64,000 nucleotides of DNA from JANOZM01 sp031429355 (GTDB lineage Bacteria; Pseudomonadota; Gammaproteobacteria; Burkholderiales; Burkholderiaceae_E), in assembly GCA_031429355.1 (NCBI GenBank), contig JANOZM010000018.1, positions 1 through 64,000 on the forward strand, given 5' to 3'. The notes under the pieces were generated by a model. That model saw only the letters and a program-made list of their open reading frames with translations, ran no database searches and was not told the origin of the DNA. The position numbers and the translations under genes are program-made. Positions 34,682-43,793 of the stretch are shown here, one piece after another. Each line of letters starts with the position of its first letter. The first letter of the stretch is position 1.

Positions 34682-35488
34682 TCACAAGGTCAGCAATTGT
34701 GCAACAACACTGGCGGCAATGACTTCGGGTTCTTTGCCTGTAACCCCTGTAATTCCTATGGGGCAGGTCATTTTTTCTAAAAGTTGCGCGCTAAATGATC
34801 GCTCGCGTAGTTGCCGTTCAAAGCGGGCGCGTTTGGTCGCCGAGCCAATTAAACCCAAATATTTAAAATCGTTGCGGCGTAATACTTGATCCACAATTTC
34901 TAAATCGAGTGCATGGCTATGTGTAAGCACTAAAAAGCAAGCATTGGGTGGTGCAAGGGCTACTTCGGCTTGTACAGAATCAACACAAATACGCTCTAGC
35001 TGGCAACCTTGTACGGCGCCTTTGGCAAACAAATTATCGTCGCTTAATTTTTCAAATTCGCTGCGTTCATCAATCCACTGCACTGTGCATGCGATGGGCG
35101 CTAATGCGCGGATGATTGCTTGGCCCACATGGCCTGCGCCATACAGTTGTAAAAAAAAGCGCTGTTGGGTTTTACCAAATTGCGCAGCTTTTTCGGGACT
35201 CCAAATAGTGTAGGCAACATCGAGCGCGCCACCACAACATTGCCCTAGGCTTGGACCCAAAGCGAAGTGTTCTACTAGTTCTTTGCCGCCTGATAAAGGG
35301 TTACTACCACTTGCCATTTGCTGCAAAAATTTGCGCGCGTTGGCCATGGCTTGAAACTCTAAATGCCCACCGCCTATGGTGCCAAAACTGGTGTCTTGGC
35401 TAACCCACATCCAAGTGCCATCCTCGCGGGGTACCGAGCCACGCGCGTTGCGTACTTCAATAACAATCGCGGCGGTGGTTGGGTTCAT
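34682..35488 (-). CDS. xdhC: XdhC-family protein (molybdenum cofactor insertase for xanthine dehydrogenase)
   Basis: A 268-residue protein. The N-terminal XdhC/CoxI domain shows VRNARGSVPREDGTWMWV and the cysteine-containing LGQCCGGALDV. The C-terminal Rossmann domain shows LYGAGHVGQAI and LGLIGSATKRARF. XdhC binds molybdenum cofactor and loads it into xanthine dehydrogenase. The XdhA and XdhB subunit genes are not in the window, so they lie elsewhere. Its ATG shares one base with the prfC stop codon (TAATG), giving translational coupling. Together with the adenine deaminase, 1.2 kb away, it supports an adenine-hypoxanthine-xanthine route. Confidence 0.9.
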   Translation of the reverse strand: MNPTTAAIVIEVRNARGSVPREDGTWMWVSQDTSFGTIGGGHLEFQAMANARKFLQQMASGSNPLSGGKELVEHFALGPSLGQCCGGALDVAYTIWSPEKAAQFGKTQQRFFLQLYGAGHVGQAIIRALAPIACTVQWIDERSEFEKLSDDNLFAKGAVQGCQLERICVDSVQAEVALAPPNACFLVLTHSHALDLEIVDQVLRRNDFKYLGLIGSATKRARFERQLRERSFSAQLLEKMTCPIGITGVTGKEPEVIAASVVAQLLTL

Positions 35489-37101
35489 TACACCAAGACC
35501 AAGCCCGCGTGTTCGCGCAGCGGGTGAAACTGAATATTAGGCCAGCGTTCTTGCATAACACGCAGCTCGTATTGCGAGCTCATCATGTAGGCTTGAGTAT
35601 CGGCTGCATCAAGTGCAACTTTAGTCGGGTTGGTGTCCACAAAGCGGCGTAACTCGTTAGGGTCTTTGGCAGTAATCCAGCGAGCGCCAGAAAAGTTGGC
35701 TGCACCTAAACGTACATCAACACCATACTCAGATTTTAAGCGATGCTGAACCACTTCAAATTGCAATTGGCCGACAGCCCCCAACAATTTCAAGTTACTA
35801 ACTAACGGACGAAACACCTGAATCGCGCCTTCTTCGCCTAGCTCTTTTAAGCCTTTATCCAGCTGCTTGCCGCGCAAAGGGTCGGCTAGTTCAACGCTAC
35901 GAAATAGTTCTGGCGCAAAGAACGGCAGGCCCGTAAATTGCAACGCTTCGCCCTCGGTCACGGTATCGCCTAATTGCAAACCACCGTGGGTAATAATACC
36001 GATAATGTCGCCAGCATAAGCTTGCTCGACTAAATCGCGTCGTTGCGATAAAAAAGTTACAACGCCGGTAGGTCGTAATTCTTTGCCGTTGCGTCGTACC
36101 TTGAGGCGCATGCCACGATCAAACTTACCCGAGCACACACGTAAAAACGCAATCCGATCGCGATGCGATGGGTCCATATTGGCTTGAATTTTAAACACGA
36201 CACCCGAGAACTTTTTTTCATCCGGCTGCACAGCACGTGTGCCCACATTGAGCATGCCAATACGTTCTTTTGGGGCTGGTGCAATGCGTACTAAAGATTC
36301 TAAAATTTCTTTCACACCAAAGTTGTTAATCGCAGAACCGAAAAACACGGGGGTTTGGCGACCGGCTAAAAATTCGGGGGCTTCAAAGGCAGGGCAGGCC
36401 GACTCAACAATTTCCATCTCGGCCAAAGCGGTGCCCCATTCATCAGGAAACCGTCGTTGCAGTTCTGCGTGGTCCGTCACAATTTCATCGTCGTCGCTGA
36501 CGCGTGCTTGGCCCGATGCAAAAATACGCATGTTCTTCTCGACCAAGTTGTAAATGCCGCGAAAAAACTTGCCGCGTCCGACCGGCCAAGTGGTTGGCGA
36601 GCACGGCATCCCAAGTGCGTTCTCAATTTCTTCTAATAACTCTAGCGGGTCGCGTACTTCACGATCTAATTTGTTAACGAAGGTAAGTACCGGCGTGTTG
36701 CGGGTTCGGCACACATCGATCAAACGCAGGGTTTGCGATTCGACACCGTTTGCGGCATCAATTACCATCAACGCGCTATCTACCGCCGTTAGTACGCGAT
36801 AGGTGTCTTCCGAAAAGTCTTGGTGACCCGGGGTGTCTAGCAAGTTAATTACGCAACCGCCAAATTCCATTTGCATCACCGAGCTGGCGACGGAAATTCC
36901 GCGCTGCTTTTCAATTTCCATCCAATCCGAAGTGGCATGCCGCGCTGCTTTTCGGGCCTTAACCGAACCGGCGATTTGGATCGCACCCGTAAAAAGCAAT
37001 AGCTTTTCGGTCAGGGTAGTCTTTCCCGCGTCTGGGTGGGAAATAATCGCAAATGTTCTGCGCCGCTGTACTTCAGCGGATAAAATCGGGTCTTGCATCA
37101 T
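35488..37101 (-). CDS. prfC: peptide chain release factor 3
   Basis: A 537-residue GTPase that recycles RF1 and RF2 from the ribosome after termination. GTP-binding motifs are complete: G1 SHPDAGKTTL near residue 20, G2 region KQRGISVASS, G3 DTPGHQDF near 92, G4 NKLDRE near 146. Length matches E. coli RF3 (529). The domain II and III signatures (SGVVFKIQANMDP, GAVGQLQFEVVQHRL) are present. It is the first gene of an unusual pair, with xdhC starting on its stop codon. It is divergent from the purine ABC transporter operon. Confidence 0.96.
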   Translation of the reverse strand: MMQDPILSAEVQRRRTFAIISHPDAGKTTLTEKLLLFTGAIQIAGSVKARKAARHATSDWMEIEKQRGISVASSVMQMEFGGCVINLLDTPGHQDFSEDTYRVLTAVDSALMVIDAANGVESQTLRLIDVCRTRNTPVLTFVNKLDREVRDPLELLEEIENALGMPCSPTTWPVGRGKFFRGIYNLVEKNMRIFASGQARVSDDDEIVTDHAELQRRFPDEWGTALAEMEIVESACPAFEAPEFLAGRQTPVFFGSAINNFGVKEILESLVRIAPAPKERIGMLNVGTRAVQPDEKKFSGVVFKIQANMDPSHRDRIAFLRVCSGKFDRGMRLKVRRNGKELRPTGVVTFLSQRRDLVEQAYAGDIIGIITHGGLQLGDTVTEGEALQFTGLPFFAPELFRSVELADPLRGKQLDKGLKELGEEGAIQVFRPLVSNLKLLGAVGQLQFEVVQHRLKSEYGVDVRLGAANFSGARWITAKDPNELRRFVDTNPTKVALDAADTQAYMMSSQYELRVMQERWPNIQFHPLREHAGLVLV

Positions 37102-37316
37102 GAAATGGGGCTCTCGCGGCGTATCGCCAGCTTATCGTGCCCGTATTGTCTCAAATGCAGCAAAATTTGTTTACACTGCGGGACAGCTGCATTGCCGCGC
37201 TTTCAGGCTACTAACGAGATACTTTGCGGAAATTGCCATTTAGCAATCCACTTTGTAACCGTTAATTGCCTCAACTGATCGCGGCAATTTTTATCCGACT
37301 CTACGAATTTACGATT

Positions 37317-38813
37317 TTGACCCCGCGACTCGAACTTACTGGCATTACGAAACGGTACCCAGCAGTGCTCGCAAATGATGCCGTCAATTTGACGGTCATG
37401 CCCGGCGAAATTCATGCGGTATTGGGTGAAAACGGAGCTGGTAAATCGACTTTAATGAAGGTGATTTACGGGGCGGTTAGGGCTGATGCGGGGCAAATTC
37501 GGGTCGATGGGCAGTTAGTTTCTATCGAAAGCCCTGCAGCGGCGCGTAAATTTGGTATTGCGATGGTGTTTCAGCATTTTGCTGTGTTTGAAACATTAAC
37601 GGTGGCCGAAAATGTGGCTTTAGGCTTGGGCTCTGATCTTTCTGTAACGCAAGTAGCCGCGCGAATTAACGAAGTAGCGACCGAATACGGACTGCCGGTT
37701 GACCCCAATACGCCAGTACATAGTTTGTCGGTTGGCGAGCGCCAACGCGTCGAAATTTTAAGGGCCTTGCTGACTAACCCTAAAGTGCTTATTTTAGACG
37801 AACCAACGTCGGTGTTAACACCGCAAGCGGTACACACTTTATTTGAAACTTTGCGGCGCTTGGCAAGCGAAGGTTGCAGCATTATTTACATTAGCCATAA
37901 GCTCGATGAAATTCGCGCTTTGTGTCATCAATGCACTGTATTACGTGGTGGTAAAAATGTGGGCCAAGTCGATCCGCGCCAAGTGCAAGCTAGCGATTTA
38001 GCTAAGTTAATGATTGGCAATGAGCCACCCAAATTGCAGCAACGACCCGCTAACCCTGGTGCAAAAGTGTTACGCGTAGAGGGTTTAGTTTTAGAGCGCA
38101 ACGATCCCTTTGGGACCGATTTAACGGACGTTTCTTTGGCGCTACATTCTGGCGAAATTCTAGGGATTGCAGGTGTATCAGGCAATGGCCAACAGGCCTT
38201 GCTTGCGGCATTGTCGGGCGAAGATCGACGCGCCGTTAATCAATCTATTCTGTTATTCGATCAACCCGTAGGCCGTCTCGACCCCGAGCAACGGCGAGCC
38301 TTGGGCTTGCACTTTGTGCCCGAAGAGCGGCTAGGTCGCGGCGCATTGCCTACTTTTTCATTGGCGCAAAATACCTTGCTAACCCGCGCCAGTTCGGGGC
38401 TGGTCAAAAAGGGTTGGTTGCAACCAAAAAAAGCAGCGGCTTTAGCCGCTGAAATTATAGAAAAATTTCAAGTTAAAGCAGGTGGCCCACAAGCGCTAGC
38501 AGGTAGTTTGTCGGGCGGCAATTTACAAAAATATATGATGGGCCGCGAGATTAGCAGTCAGCCCAAAGTGTTTATTGTGGCTCAACCTACTTGGGGTGTC
38601 GATGTGGGCGCAGCCGCGCAAATTAGGCAAGCTTTAATTGGTTTACGCGACGCAGGTTGTGCCGTGCTTGTGGTGTCGGAAGAGCTTGATGAGTTGTTTG
38701 AAATTTCAGATCGATTGCAAGTGATTTCGCAAGGTAAGTTATCGCCTTCTATTCATGTTGCGCAAGCCAGCAAAGAACTAATCGGGCAATGGATGAGTGG
38801 TTTATGGCATTAA
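37317..38813 (+). CDS. nucleoside/purine ABC transporter, double ATP-binding protein
   Basis: A YufO/NupO-type ATPase with two ABC domains, the motor of a BMP-family nucleoside importer. First half: Walker A GENGAGKST, signature LSVGERQRVEIL, Walker B LILDEPTSVLT. Second half: signature LSGGNLQKYMM and the degenerate Walker B VAQPTWGVD that is normal for this family. The frame is open from 37266, but homology begins TPRLELTGITKRYPAV, so the TTG at 37317 is the likely start (498 residues). The stop overlaps the first permease gene. It heads an operon of ATPase, two permeases and a binding lipoprotein. Confidence 0.9.
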   Translation: MTPRLELTGITKRYPAVLANDAVNLTVMPGEIHAVLGENGAGKSTLMKVIYGAVRADAGQIRVDGQLVSIESPAAARKFGIAMVFQHFAVFETLTVAENVALGLGSDLSVTQVAARINEVATEYGLPVDPNTPVHSLSVGERQRVEILRALLTNPKVLILDEPTSVLTPQAVHTLFETLRRLASEGCSIIYISHKLDEIRALCHQCTVLRGGKNVGQVDPRQVQASDLAKLMIGNEPPKLQQRPANPGAKVLRVEGLVLERNDPFGTDLTDVSLALHSGEILGIAGVSGNGQQALLAALSGEDRRAVNQSILLFDQPVGRLDPEQRRALGLHFVPEERLGRGALPTFSLAQNTLLTRASSGLVKKGWLQPKKAAALAAEIIEKFQVKAGGPQALAGSLSGGNLQKYMMGREISSQPKVFIVAQPTWGVDVGAAAQIRQALIGLRDAGCAVLVVSEELDELFEISDRLQVISQGKLSPSIHVAQASKELIGQWMSGLWH

Positions 38814-39928
38814 GTGCAACAAAAGATACGGTGAAAAGTACCACCAAAAATACGACAAAAATGGTTGGTGCGCCAAGGCTCGAGCTGCGAGCTCAAGCTT
38901 CGCAAACGATGGCTGTTTTGTCGCCCCTTATCGCGTTAGCCATAACGGTTGCGCTGGGCTCTTTACTGTTTATCGCTTTGGGCAAAGATCCAGTTAAAGC
39001 GCTAAATTTATTTTTTGTTGAACCACTTAAAAGTGTGTATGCCTTAACCGAGTTAAGCGTTAAGGCCACGCCACTTATTTTGTGTGCGCTAGGCTTGGCG
39101 GTTTGTTATCGCGCTAATGTGTGGAACATTGGTGCTGAGGGGCAATTGTTGTTAGGTGCAGTTAGTGCGGCTGGTGTAGCTTTGCTAGCCACCAAAGAAA
39201 GCAGCCCGTTGTTTTTTATTTTGCCGCTTTTGGCCGGCATATTGGGCGGCATGTTTTGGGCTGGCATTACGGCATTTTTGCGTGATCGATTTAATGCCAA
39301 TGAAATTTTAGTCAGCTTAATGCTGGTGTACGTTGCTTATTTTTTTCTAACGTATTTAGTTTACGGCCCTTGGAAAGACCCAAACGGTTTTAATTTTCCA
39401 CAGACAGCGACGTTTGCCAAAGCCGCAATGGCACCTCTATTACTAAGTGGCACGCGCTTAAGTATTGGCTTATTAATTGCATTAGTCGCCATTGTTTTAA
39501 TTTGGTTGTTTATTGCGCGTTCGTATGCGGGCTTTCAATTGCAAGTGGGCGGGTTAGCCCCAGCCGCTGCACGTTACGCGGGGTATTCATCGCGCAAAGC
39601 CCTATGGACTGCATTGCTTATTTCTGGTGGTCTAGCGGGTCTTGCTGGGGCGCTAGAGGCGGTTGGTCCTTTGGGCCAGTTGACCCCTCATGTATCGACT
39701 GGCTATGGTTTTGCCGCCATTATCGTGGCGTTCGTTGGGCGCTTGCATCCCTTAGGCATTTTGTTTTCGGCAATTTTACTGTCAATGTTTTTTATCGGCG
39801 GCGAGCTAGCGCAATCGCGCTTAGGATTGCCTAGTTCTATCACCGGCGTGTTTCAGGGGCTTTTACTATTTTGCCTGTTGGCCTGCGATACATTTATTCG
39901 TTACAAAATTCGCTGGGGACGCGCATGA
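38804..39928 (+). CDS. nucleoside/purine ABC transporter permease 1
   Basis: A BPD_transp_2-family membrane protein of about 374 residues with 8-10 hydrophobic segments. The family loop VCYRANVWNIGAEGQLLLGA is seen near residue 95, and LSGGLAGLAGALEAVGPLGQ later. The ATG at 38804 overlaps the ATPase stop by 10 bp; an alternative ATG at 38789 would add five residues. Its stop overlaps the start of the second permease (ATGA). It forms the channel of a nucleoside/purine importer with 39925-40866. Confidence 0.9.
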   Translation: MALSATKDTVKSTTKNTTKMVGAPRLELRAQASQTMAVLSPLIALAITVALGSLLFIALGKDPVKALNLFFVEPLKSVYALTELSVKATPLILCALGLAVCYRANVWNIGAEGQLLLGAVSAAGVALLATKESSPLFFILPLLAGILGGMFWAGITAFLRDRFNANEILVSLMLVYVAYFFLTYLVYGPWKDPNGFNFPQTATFAKAAMAPLLLSGTRLSIGLLIALVAIVLIWLFIARSYAGFQLQVGGLAPAAARYAGYSSRKALWTALLISGGLAGLAGALEAVGPLGQLTPHVSTGYGFAAIIVAFVGRLHPLGILFSAILLSMFFIGGELAQSRLGLPSSITGVFQGLLLFCLLACDTFIRYKIRWGRA

Positions 39929-40866
39929 GCGATCAAATTGCATTGCTAATTGCAGCGACTTTAAATTCGGGGACGGTCATTGCGTTGGCTGCGCTCGGGC
40001 TACTGATTAACGAAAAAGCGGGCGTCGTGAACTTAGGTGCCGAAGGCATGATGCTAATTGCGGCCATGGTTGGGTTTGCTGTGGTACACAATTCTGGTTC
40101 TATTAGTTTAGGGTTTTTAGCGGCGGCTGCCGCTGGTGCTACTGCCGCTGCTTTGTTGGGTTTTCTTATCATTTGGTTAAACACTAATCAATATGCCAGC
40201 GGGTTGGCGCTTAGCCTGTTTGGCACCGGCTTGGCAGCGTTTGCTGGCATTCCCTATGTGGGTAAAACAATTGCGCAAAGCAATAGCGCGGTTACCGAAA
40301 CTAGCCAATCAGTTTTTTCTGCAATTCAACAAGTTCCATTTTTTGGGCCTGCCTTTTTTAAGCAACATATTCTTGTCTATGGCGTTGTATTGCTGGCCTT
40401 TGCAATCGCTTGGTTCTTATTCAAAACACGCTTTGGTTTAATTTTGCGTGCGGTTGGCGAGTCGCCCGAATCAGCCCACGCGCTAGGTTATCCCGTGCGC
40501 AAAATTCGGTTGTTGGCGATGATGTTTGGTGGCGCATGTTGTGGCTTAGCTGGTGCGTATTTAAGCATTATTTACACCCCACTTTGGGTCGAGGGAATGA
40601 CGGCAGGGCGCGGTTGGATAGCCCTAGCGCTTACAACTTTTGCTACTTGGCGACCCGGCCGAGTTTTGTTGGGTGCCTACTTGTTTGGTGGCATCACTAT
40701 GGTGCAATTTCATTTGCAAGGCACCGGAGTGCAAGTGCCTGCACAATTGTTGTCGATGTTGCCCTACATTGCCACGATTGTAGTTCTCGTGTTAATTAGT
40801 CGAAACCCGACATGGATTCGATTAAATATGCCAGCCTCTTTAGGCAAGATATTTTCGCCCCATTGA
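39925..40866 (+). CDS. nucleoside/purine ABC transporter permease 2
   Basis: A 313-residue BPD_transp_2-family membrane protein with about eight hydrophobic segments. It starts MSDQIALLIAATLNSGT, and the conserved loop NEKAGVVNLGAEGMMLIAA follows. The ATG at 39925 overlaps the previous stop by 4 bp; the frame is open 18 codons upstream but those belong to the first permease. It contains GESPESAHALGYPVRKIRLL, the cytoplasmic ATPase-contact loop. Partner of 38804-39928. Confidence 0.9.
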   Translation: MSDQIALLIAATLNSGTVIALAALGLLINEKAGVVNLGAEGMMLIAAMVGFAVVHNSGSISLGFLAAAAAGATAAALLGFLIIWLNTNQYASGLALSLFGTGLAAFAGIPYVGKTIAQSNSAVTETSQSVFSAIQQVPFFGPAFFKQHILVYGVVLLAFAIAWFLFKTRFGLILRAVGESPESAHALGYPVRKIRLLAMMFGGACCGLAGAYLSIIYTPLWVEGMTAGRGWIALALTTFATWRPGRVLLGAYLFGGITMVQFHLQGTGVQVPAQLLSMLPYIATIVVLVLISRNPTWIRLNMPASLGKIFSPH

Positions 40867-40948
40867 TTGGGTAGATAAACTTCTGTTTAAGGTCACTGAT
40901 TTTAGGTTTACAATTCTCGTTTCCCCTTGTCTCTTCTCGGAGTAATTT

Positions 40949-42118
40949 ATGTCTTTGAATTCCTATCGCCGTAGTTTGATGGCGAAAGTTGCTTTGGCTT
41001 CTGCAACTATTGCTTCGGGCTTGGCACTTACTGCCTGTAACAAAGCACCAGATCCTGCAAAAGCGCCTGCAACAACGCCAGCCGCCGCTCCTGCAGCACC
41101 TGTTGCAGCAACACCCAAGAAAATTGCATTTGTTTATGTCGGTCCTGTGGGTGACGGTGGTTGGACTTTTGCACATGATAATGGCCGCAAAGCAATCGAT
41201 GCCGAGTTCGGCGACAAGGTCAAAACCAGTTTTGTCGAGTCGATTAAAGAAGGTGCCGACGCCGAGCGCGTAATTCGCGATTTAGTGGCTCAAGGTAACG
41301 ACATGGTGTTCGCAACCAGCTTTGGTTATGGCGACTCAATGGCTAAAGTAGCCGAAGGTTCAAAGACCGTTAAGTTTGAACACGCCACTGGTTACAAAAC
41401 GAGCGAAAATTTACGCGTTTACGACTCGCGTACTTATGAAGGCGCGTACATGGCCGGCATTATTGCAGGCAAAATGACGAAGTCGAATACCTTGGGCGTT
41501 GTCGCTTCAATTCCAATTCCAGAAGTCATTCGTAACATCAACGCTTACACAATGGGCGCGCAAAGCGTCAACCCTAAAATTAAGACTAAAGTGGTTTGGG
41601 TTGGCGAGTGGTTCAATCCACCAAAAGAGACCGAAGCGGCTACTGCTTTAATTAACCAAGGTGCTGACGTTTTGTTGCAAAACACTGATTCGTCCGCAGT
41701 GTTAGGTACAGCAGAAAAAATGGGCAAAATGGCTTTTGGTTGGGACAGCGATATGACCAAATATGGTCCTAATGCGCACTTAGCTTCAGCTATTATTAAC
41801 TGGGGCCCTTACTATAAAAAGGCTACCAAAGAACTGTTAGATGGTTCGTGGAAAACCGAAAATACTTGGTGGGGCGTAAAAGAAGGCGCAATCGATTTAG
41901 TGTCTATTTCTAACAAAGTTCCAGCCGACGTAAAAGCTTTGGTTGAGCAGAAAAAAGCGGGCCTAAAAGATGGTAGTTTTGTTATTTGGAAAGGCCCAAT
42001 TTTAGGCCAAGATGGCAAAGAAGTTTTGGCCAAAGATGTTGTTGCCGATGACAAGTTTTTAGGCGACGTCAAGTTTTACGTTAAGGGCGTTGATAGCAAA
42101 GTGCCCGAGTCGAAATAA
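40949..42118 (+). CDS. BMP-family (PnrA-like) purine nucleoside-binding lipoprotein
   Basis: A 389-residue substrate-binding protein. The lipoprotein signal ends LALTAC with Cys30; a Pro/Ala-rich linker follows (residues about 33-55). The PnrA/BMP fold is evident: KIAFVYVGPVGDGGWTFAHD, DMVFATSFGYGDSM and VLLQNTDSSAVLG. Family members bind purine nucleosides or bases. It is last in the transporter operon, with an 82-bp gap containing a -10-like TACAAT (40909-40914) that may boost its own transcription. The start has a CGGAG ribosome binding site. A strong terminator follows. Confidence 0.92.
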   Translation: MSLNSYRRSLMAKVALASATIASGLALTACNKAPDPAKAPATTPAAAPAAPVAATPKKIAFVYVGPVGDGGWTFAHDNGRKAIDAEFGDKVKTSFVESIKEGADAERVIRDLVAQGNDMVFATSFGYGDSMAKVAEGSKTVKFEHATGYKTSENLRVYDSRTYEGAYMAGIIAGKMTKSNTLGVVASIPIPEVIRNINAYTMGAQSVNPKIKTKVVWVGEWFNPPKETEAATALINQGADVLLQNTDSSAVLGTAEKMGKMAFGWDSDMTKYGPNAHLASAIINWGPYYKKATKELLDGSWKTENTWWGVKEGAIDLVSISNKVPADVKALVEQKKAGLKDGSFVIWKGPILGQDGKEVLAKDVVADDKFLGDVKFYVKGVDSKVPESK

Positions 42119-42185
42119 AGTTCAGAGGTAATTTAATTAGGTTTATAAAAACTAACTGATAGCTTTGTTTGAATAAAGCTAACCA

Positions 42186-42226
42186 GAAAAAAGCCATCTT
42201 AGGGAGACCTGCGGTGGCTTTTTTAC
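42186..42226 (+). terminator. intrinsic terminator after the purine transporter operon
   Basis: AAAAAAGCCA pairs with TGGCTTTTTT across a 17-nt loop, and the 3' arm itself is the T-run. It lies about 70 bp after the binding-protein stop codon and before the NnrU gene. Confidence 0.8.
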
Positions 42227-42259
42227 TGTTCAGTAAAAAAATAGTTTAGGAGTAACAAA

Positions 42260-42838
42260 ATGTGGATAATGGTTCTTGGTTTGGTGCTGTTTTTAGGTAT
42301 TCATTCAACCCGAATATTTGCTGAAGACTGGCGTGAACGCATGATTCGGCGCTCTGGCGAAAATGCTTGGAAAGGAATTTACACTCTAGTGTCGTTGGTT
42401 GGTTTTGGTTTGATTATTTGGGGCTACGGCCTCGCACGACAAACACCAACCATTATTTGGACACCGCCCGTTTTTACAAAGCATATTGCGGCTTTGCTAG
42501 TGCTGTTTGCCTTTATCTTAGTTGTCTCTGCCTATGTGCCAGGTAATTGGTTTAAGGTAAAAATGGGGCACCCCATGGTGTTGGGGGTAAAGGTTTGGGC
42601 ATTAGCGCATTTGTTTGCTAGCGGAAAGCTGGCCAATATAGTTTTGTTTGCTGCGTTTTTAGTTTGGGCCATACTTTGCTTTCGCTCGTGTCGCCAGCGT
42701 GATAGGGCAAGCCTGCAGTCGCGCACCGATGTAAAGGCGGCGGCGACAGGCATCATCATTATTTTTGGTGTACTGCTTTGGGCATTGTTTGCGTTTTGGG
42801 GCCATGGGGCCTTAATTGGCGTTCGACCACTTGGGTGA
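42260..42838 (+). CDS. NnrU-family membrane protein
   Basis: A 192-residue membrane protein with about five hydrophobic segments, starting MWIMVLGLVLFLGIHSTRIF. The HSTRIF and AYVPGNWFKVKMGHPMVLGV segments are typical of the NnrU family, linked in some bacteria to nitric oxide and nitrite reduction and to carotenoid-isomerase-like folds. The substrate is unknown. A clear ribosome binding site, TAGGAG, precedes the ATG. No nir or nor genes lie in this window, so a denitrification role is not supported by context. It stands alone between two terminators. Confidence 0.85.
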   Translation: MWIMVLGLVLFLGIHSTRIFAEDWRERMIRRSGENAWKGIYTLVSLVGFGLIIWGYGLARQTPTIIWTPPVFTKHIAALLVLFAFILVVSAYVPGNWFKVKMGHPMVLGVKVWALAHLFASGKLANIVLFAAFLVWAILCFRSCRQRDRASLQSRTDVKAAATGIIIIFGVLLWALFAFWGHGALIGVRPLG

Positions 42839-42847
42839 TTAAAATAA

Positions 42848-42875
42848 AATAAAGCTACGGTGCGGTAGCCTTATT
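42848..42875. terminator. bidirectional terminator between NnrU and the outer-membrane protein gene
   Basis: AATAA-a-GCTAC pairs with GTAGC-c-TTATT around a 6-nt loop. A-rich and T-rich sequence flank both sides, so it can end the convergent transcripts of 42260-42838 and 42911-43654. Confidence 0.7.
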
Positions 42876-42910
42876 AAATAACTGCAGAAAGATAACTAAA
42901 GTGATTTAAC

Positions 42911-43654
42911 TTACTTTGGTAGTAAGTAGCTCATGCCAACGCCAAAAGCTGTCACACCTGCACCAGCGACCTTGGTTCTGGAAATCGAAGCATCTACAGC
43001 GAGGTTAGGGTCAACTGTGTAGGTCACGGCTGCTAGCAATGTAACGCTGCTATCCGTTCCGCTTTGGCGTGAACCGGATGCTTCAACAAATGCGCCAAAC
43101 CCGCCGCCTAGTGCGCGTGTTACGCCAACTGAGTAAGCCAAGCGATTTCTACCGATGCCGGCAGCACTAGTGCCCGGACGAATTAAGCCAACGTTGAAGT
43201 CAGTATGGAAACCAGCTTGATCCAAGCCGACTAATCCGGTTAGTGTTATTGTAGATTTGTCTGCTTTAAATGCACTTGATCCGGTCGGCAACGTTGCCAT
43301 TGCTTGTACACCGTAGGCCATTGATTCGTTGGCTTTTTGTACCCATTTCAAGCCAATTGAGGAATCGCCTAGACCTTTTACAGACCCTGTAGCGTCTTTA
43401 GCACTTAAATAAGGTAGGCCAAAAAGTAAACCGATGTTGTCAGACAAACCGTACTTAAGTAAGCCACCCAATGAAGTCGCTGTAGCACCACCAGCGCTTG
43501 CACGATCAAAGCCAACTTCTAATTCAAATCGACCTGTTGCTGATAAATAAGCTGGCGCACCAACGCCGGGGCGGTAGGCCGTAACTTCGTCAGCAGCTTG
43601 AACTACGGTGCTAAACAAACCGACAAGGGCTAAGGCGATGTATTTGATTTTCAA
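42911..43654 (-). CDS. outer-membrane beta-barrel protein, transporter-like
   Basis: A 247-residue exported protein with a signal peptide ending VVQA (about residue 20). The mature part is a series of amphipathic beta strands rich in Gly, Ser, Thr and aromatic girdle residues, ending in a C-terminal SYLLPK rather than a terminal Phe. The style matches the phenol-degradation/MetA-like outer membrane transporter family. It probably forms a small barrel; the substrate is unknown. It is monocistronic, divergent from glcD. Confidence 0.75.
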   Translation of the reverse strand: MKIKYIALALVGLFSTVVQAADEVTAYRPGVGAPAYLSATGRFELEVGFDRASAGGATATSLGGLLKYGLSDNIGLLFGLPYLSAKDATGSVKGLGDSSIGLKWVQKANESMAYGVQAMATLPTGSSAFKADKSTITLTGLVGLDQAGFHTDFNVGLIRPGTSAAGIGRNRLAYSVGVTRALGGGFGAFVEASGSRQSGTDSSVTLLAAVTYTVDPNLAVDASISRTKVAGAGVTAFGVGMSYLLPK

Positions 43655-43793
43655 TCTGAACTCTTTTTAAAAATGGTTGTACTGGTCAAAAAGGTCGCGC
43701 TAAAAAGAGTTTTGCTTTTTTATCACGCCCCGTTTGGGGTTAATTGGGGTTTATAGGTAGTGCCAAAATTAGCTACGCCGTTATACTGACACG

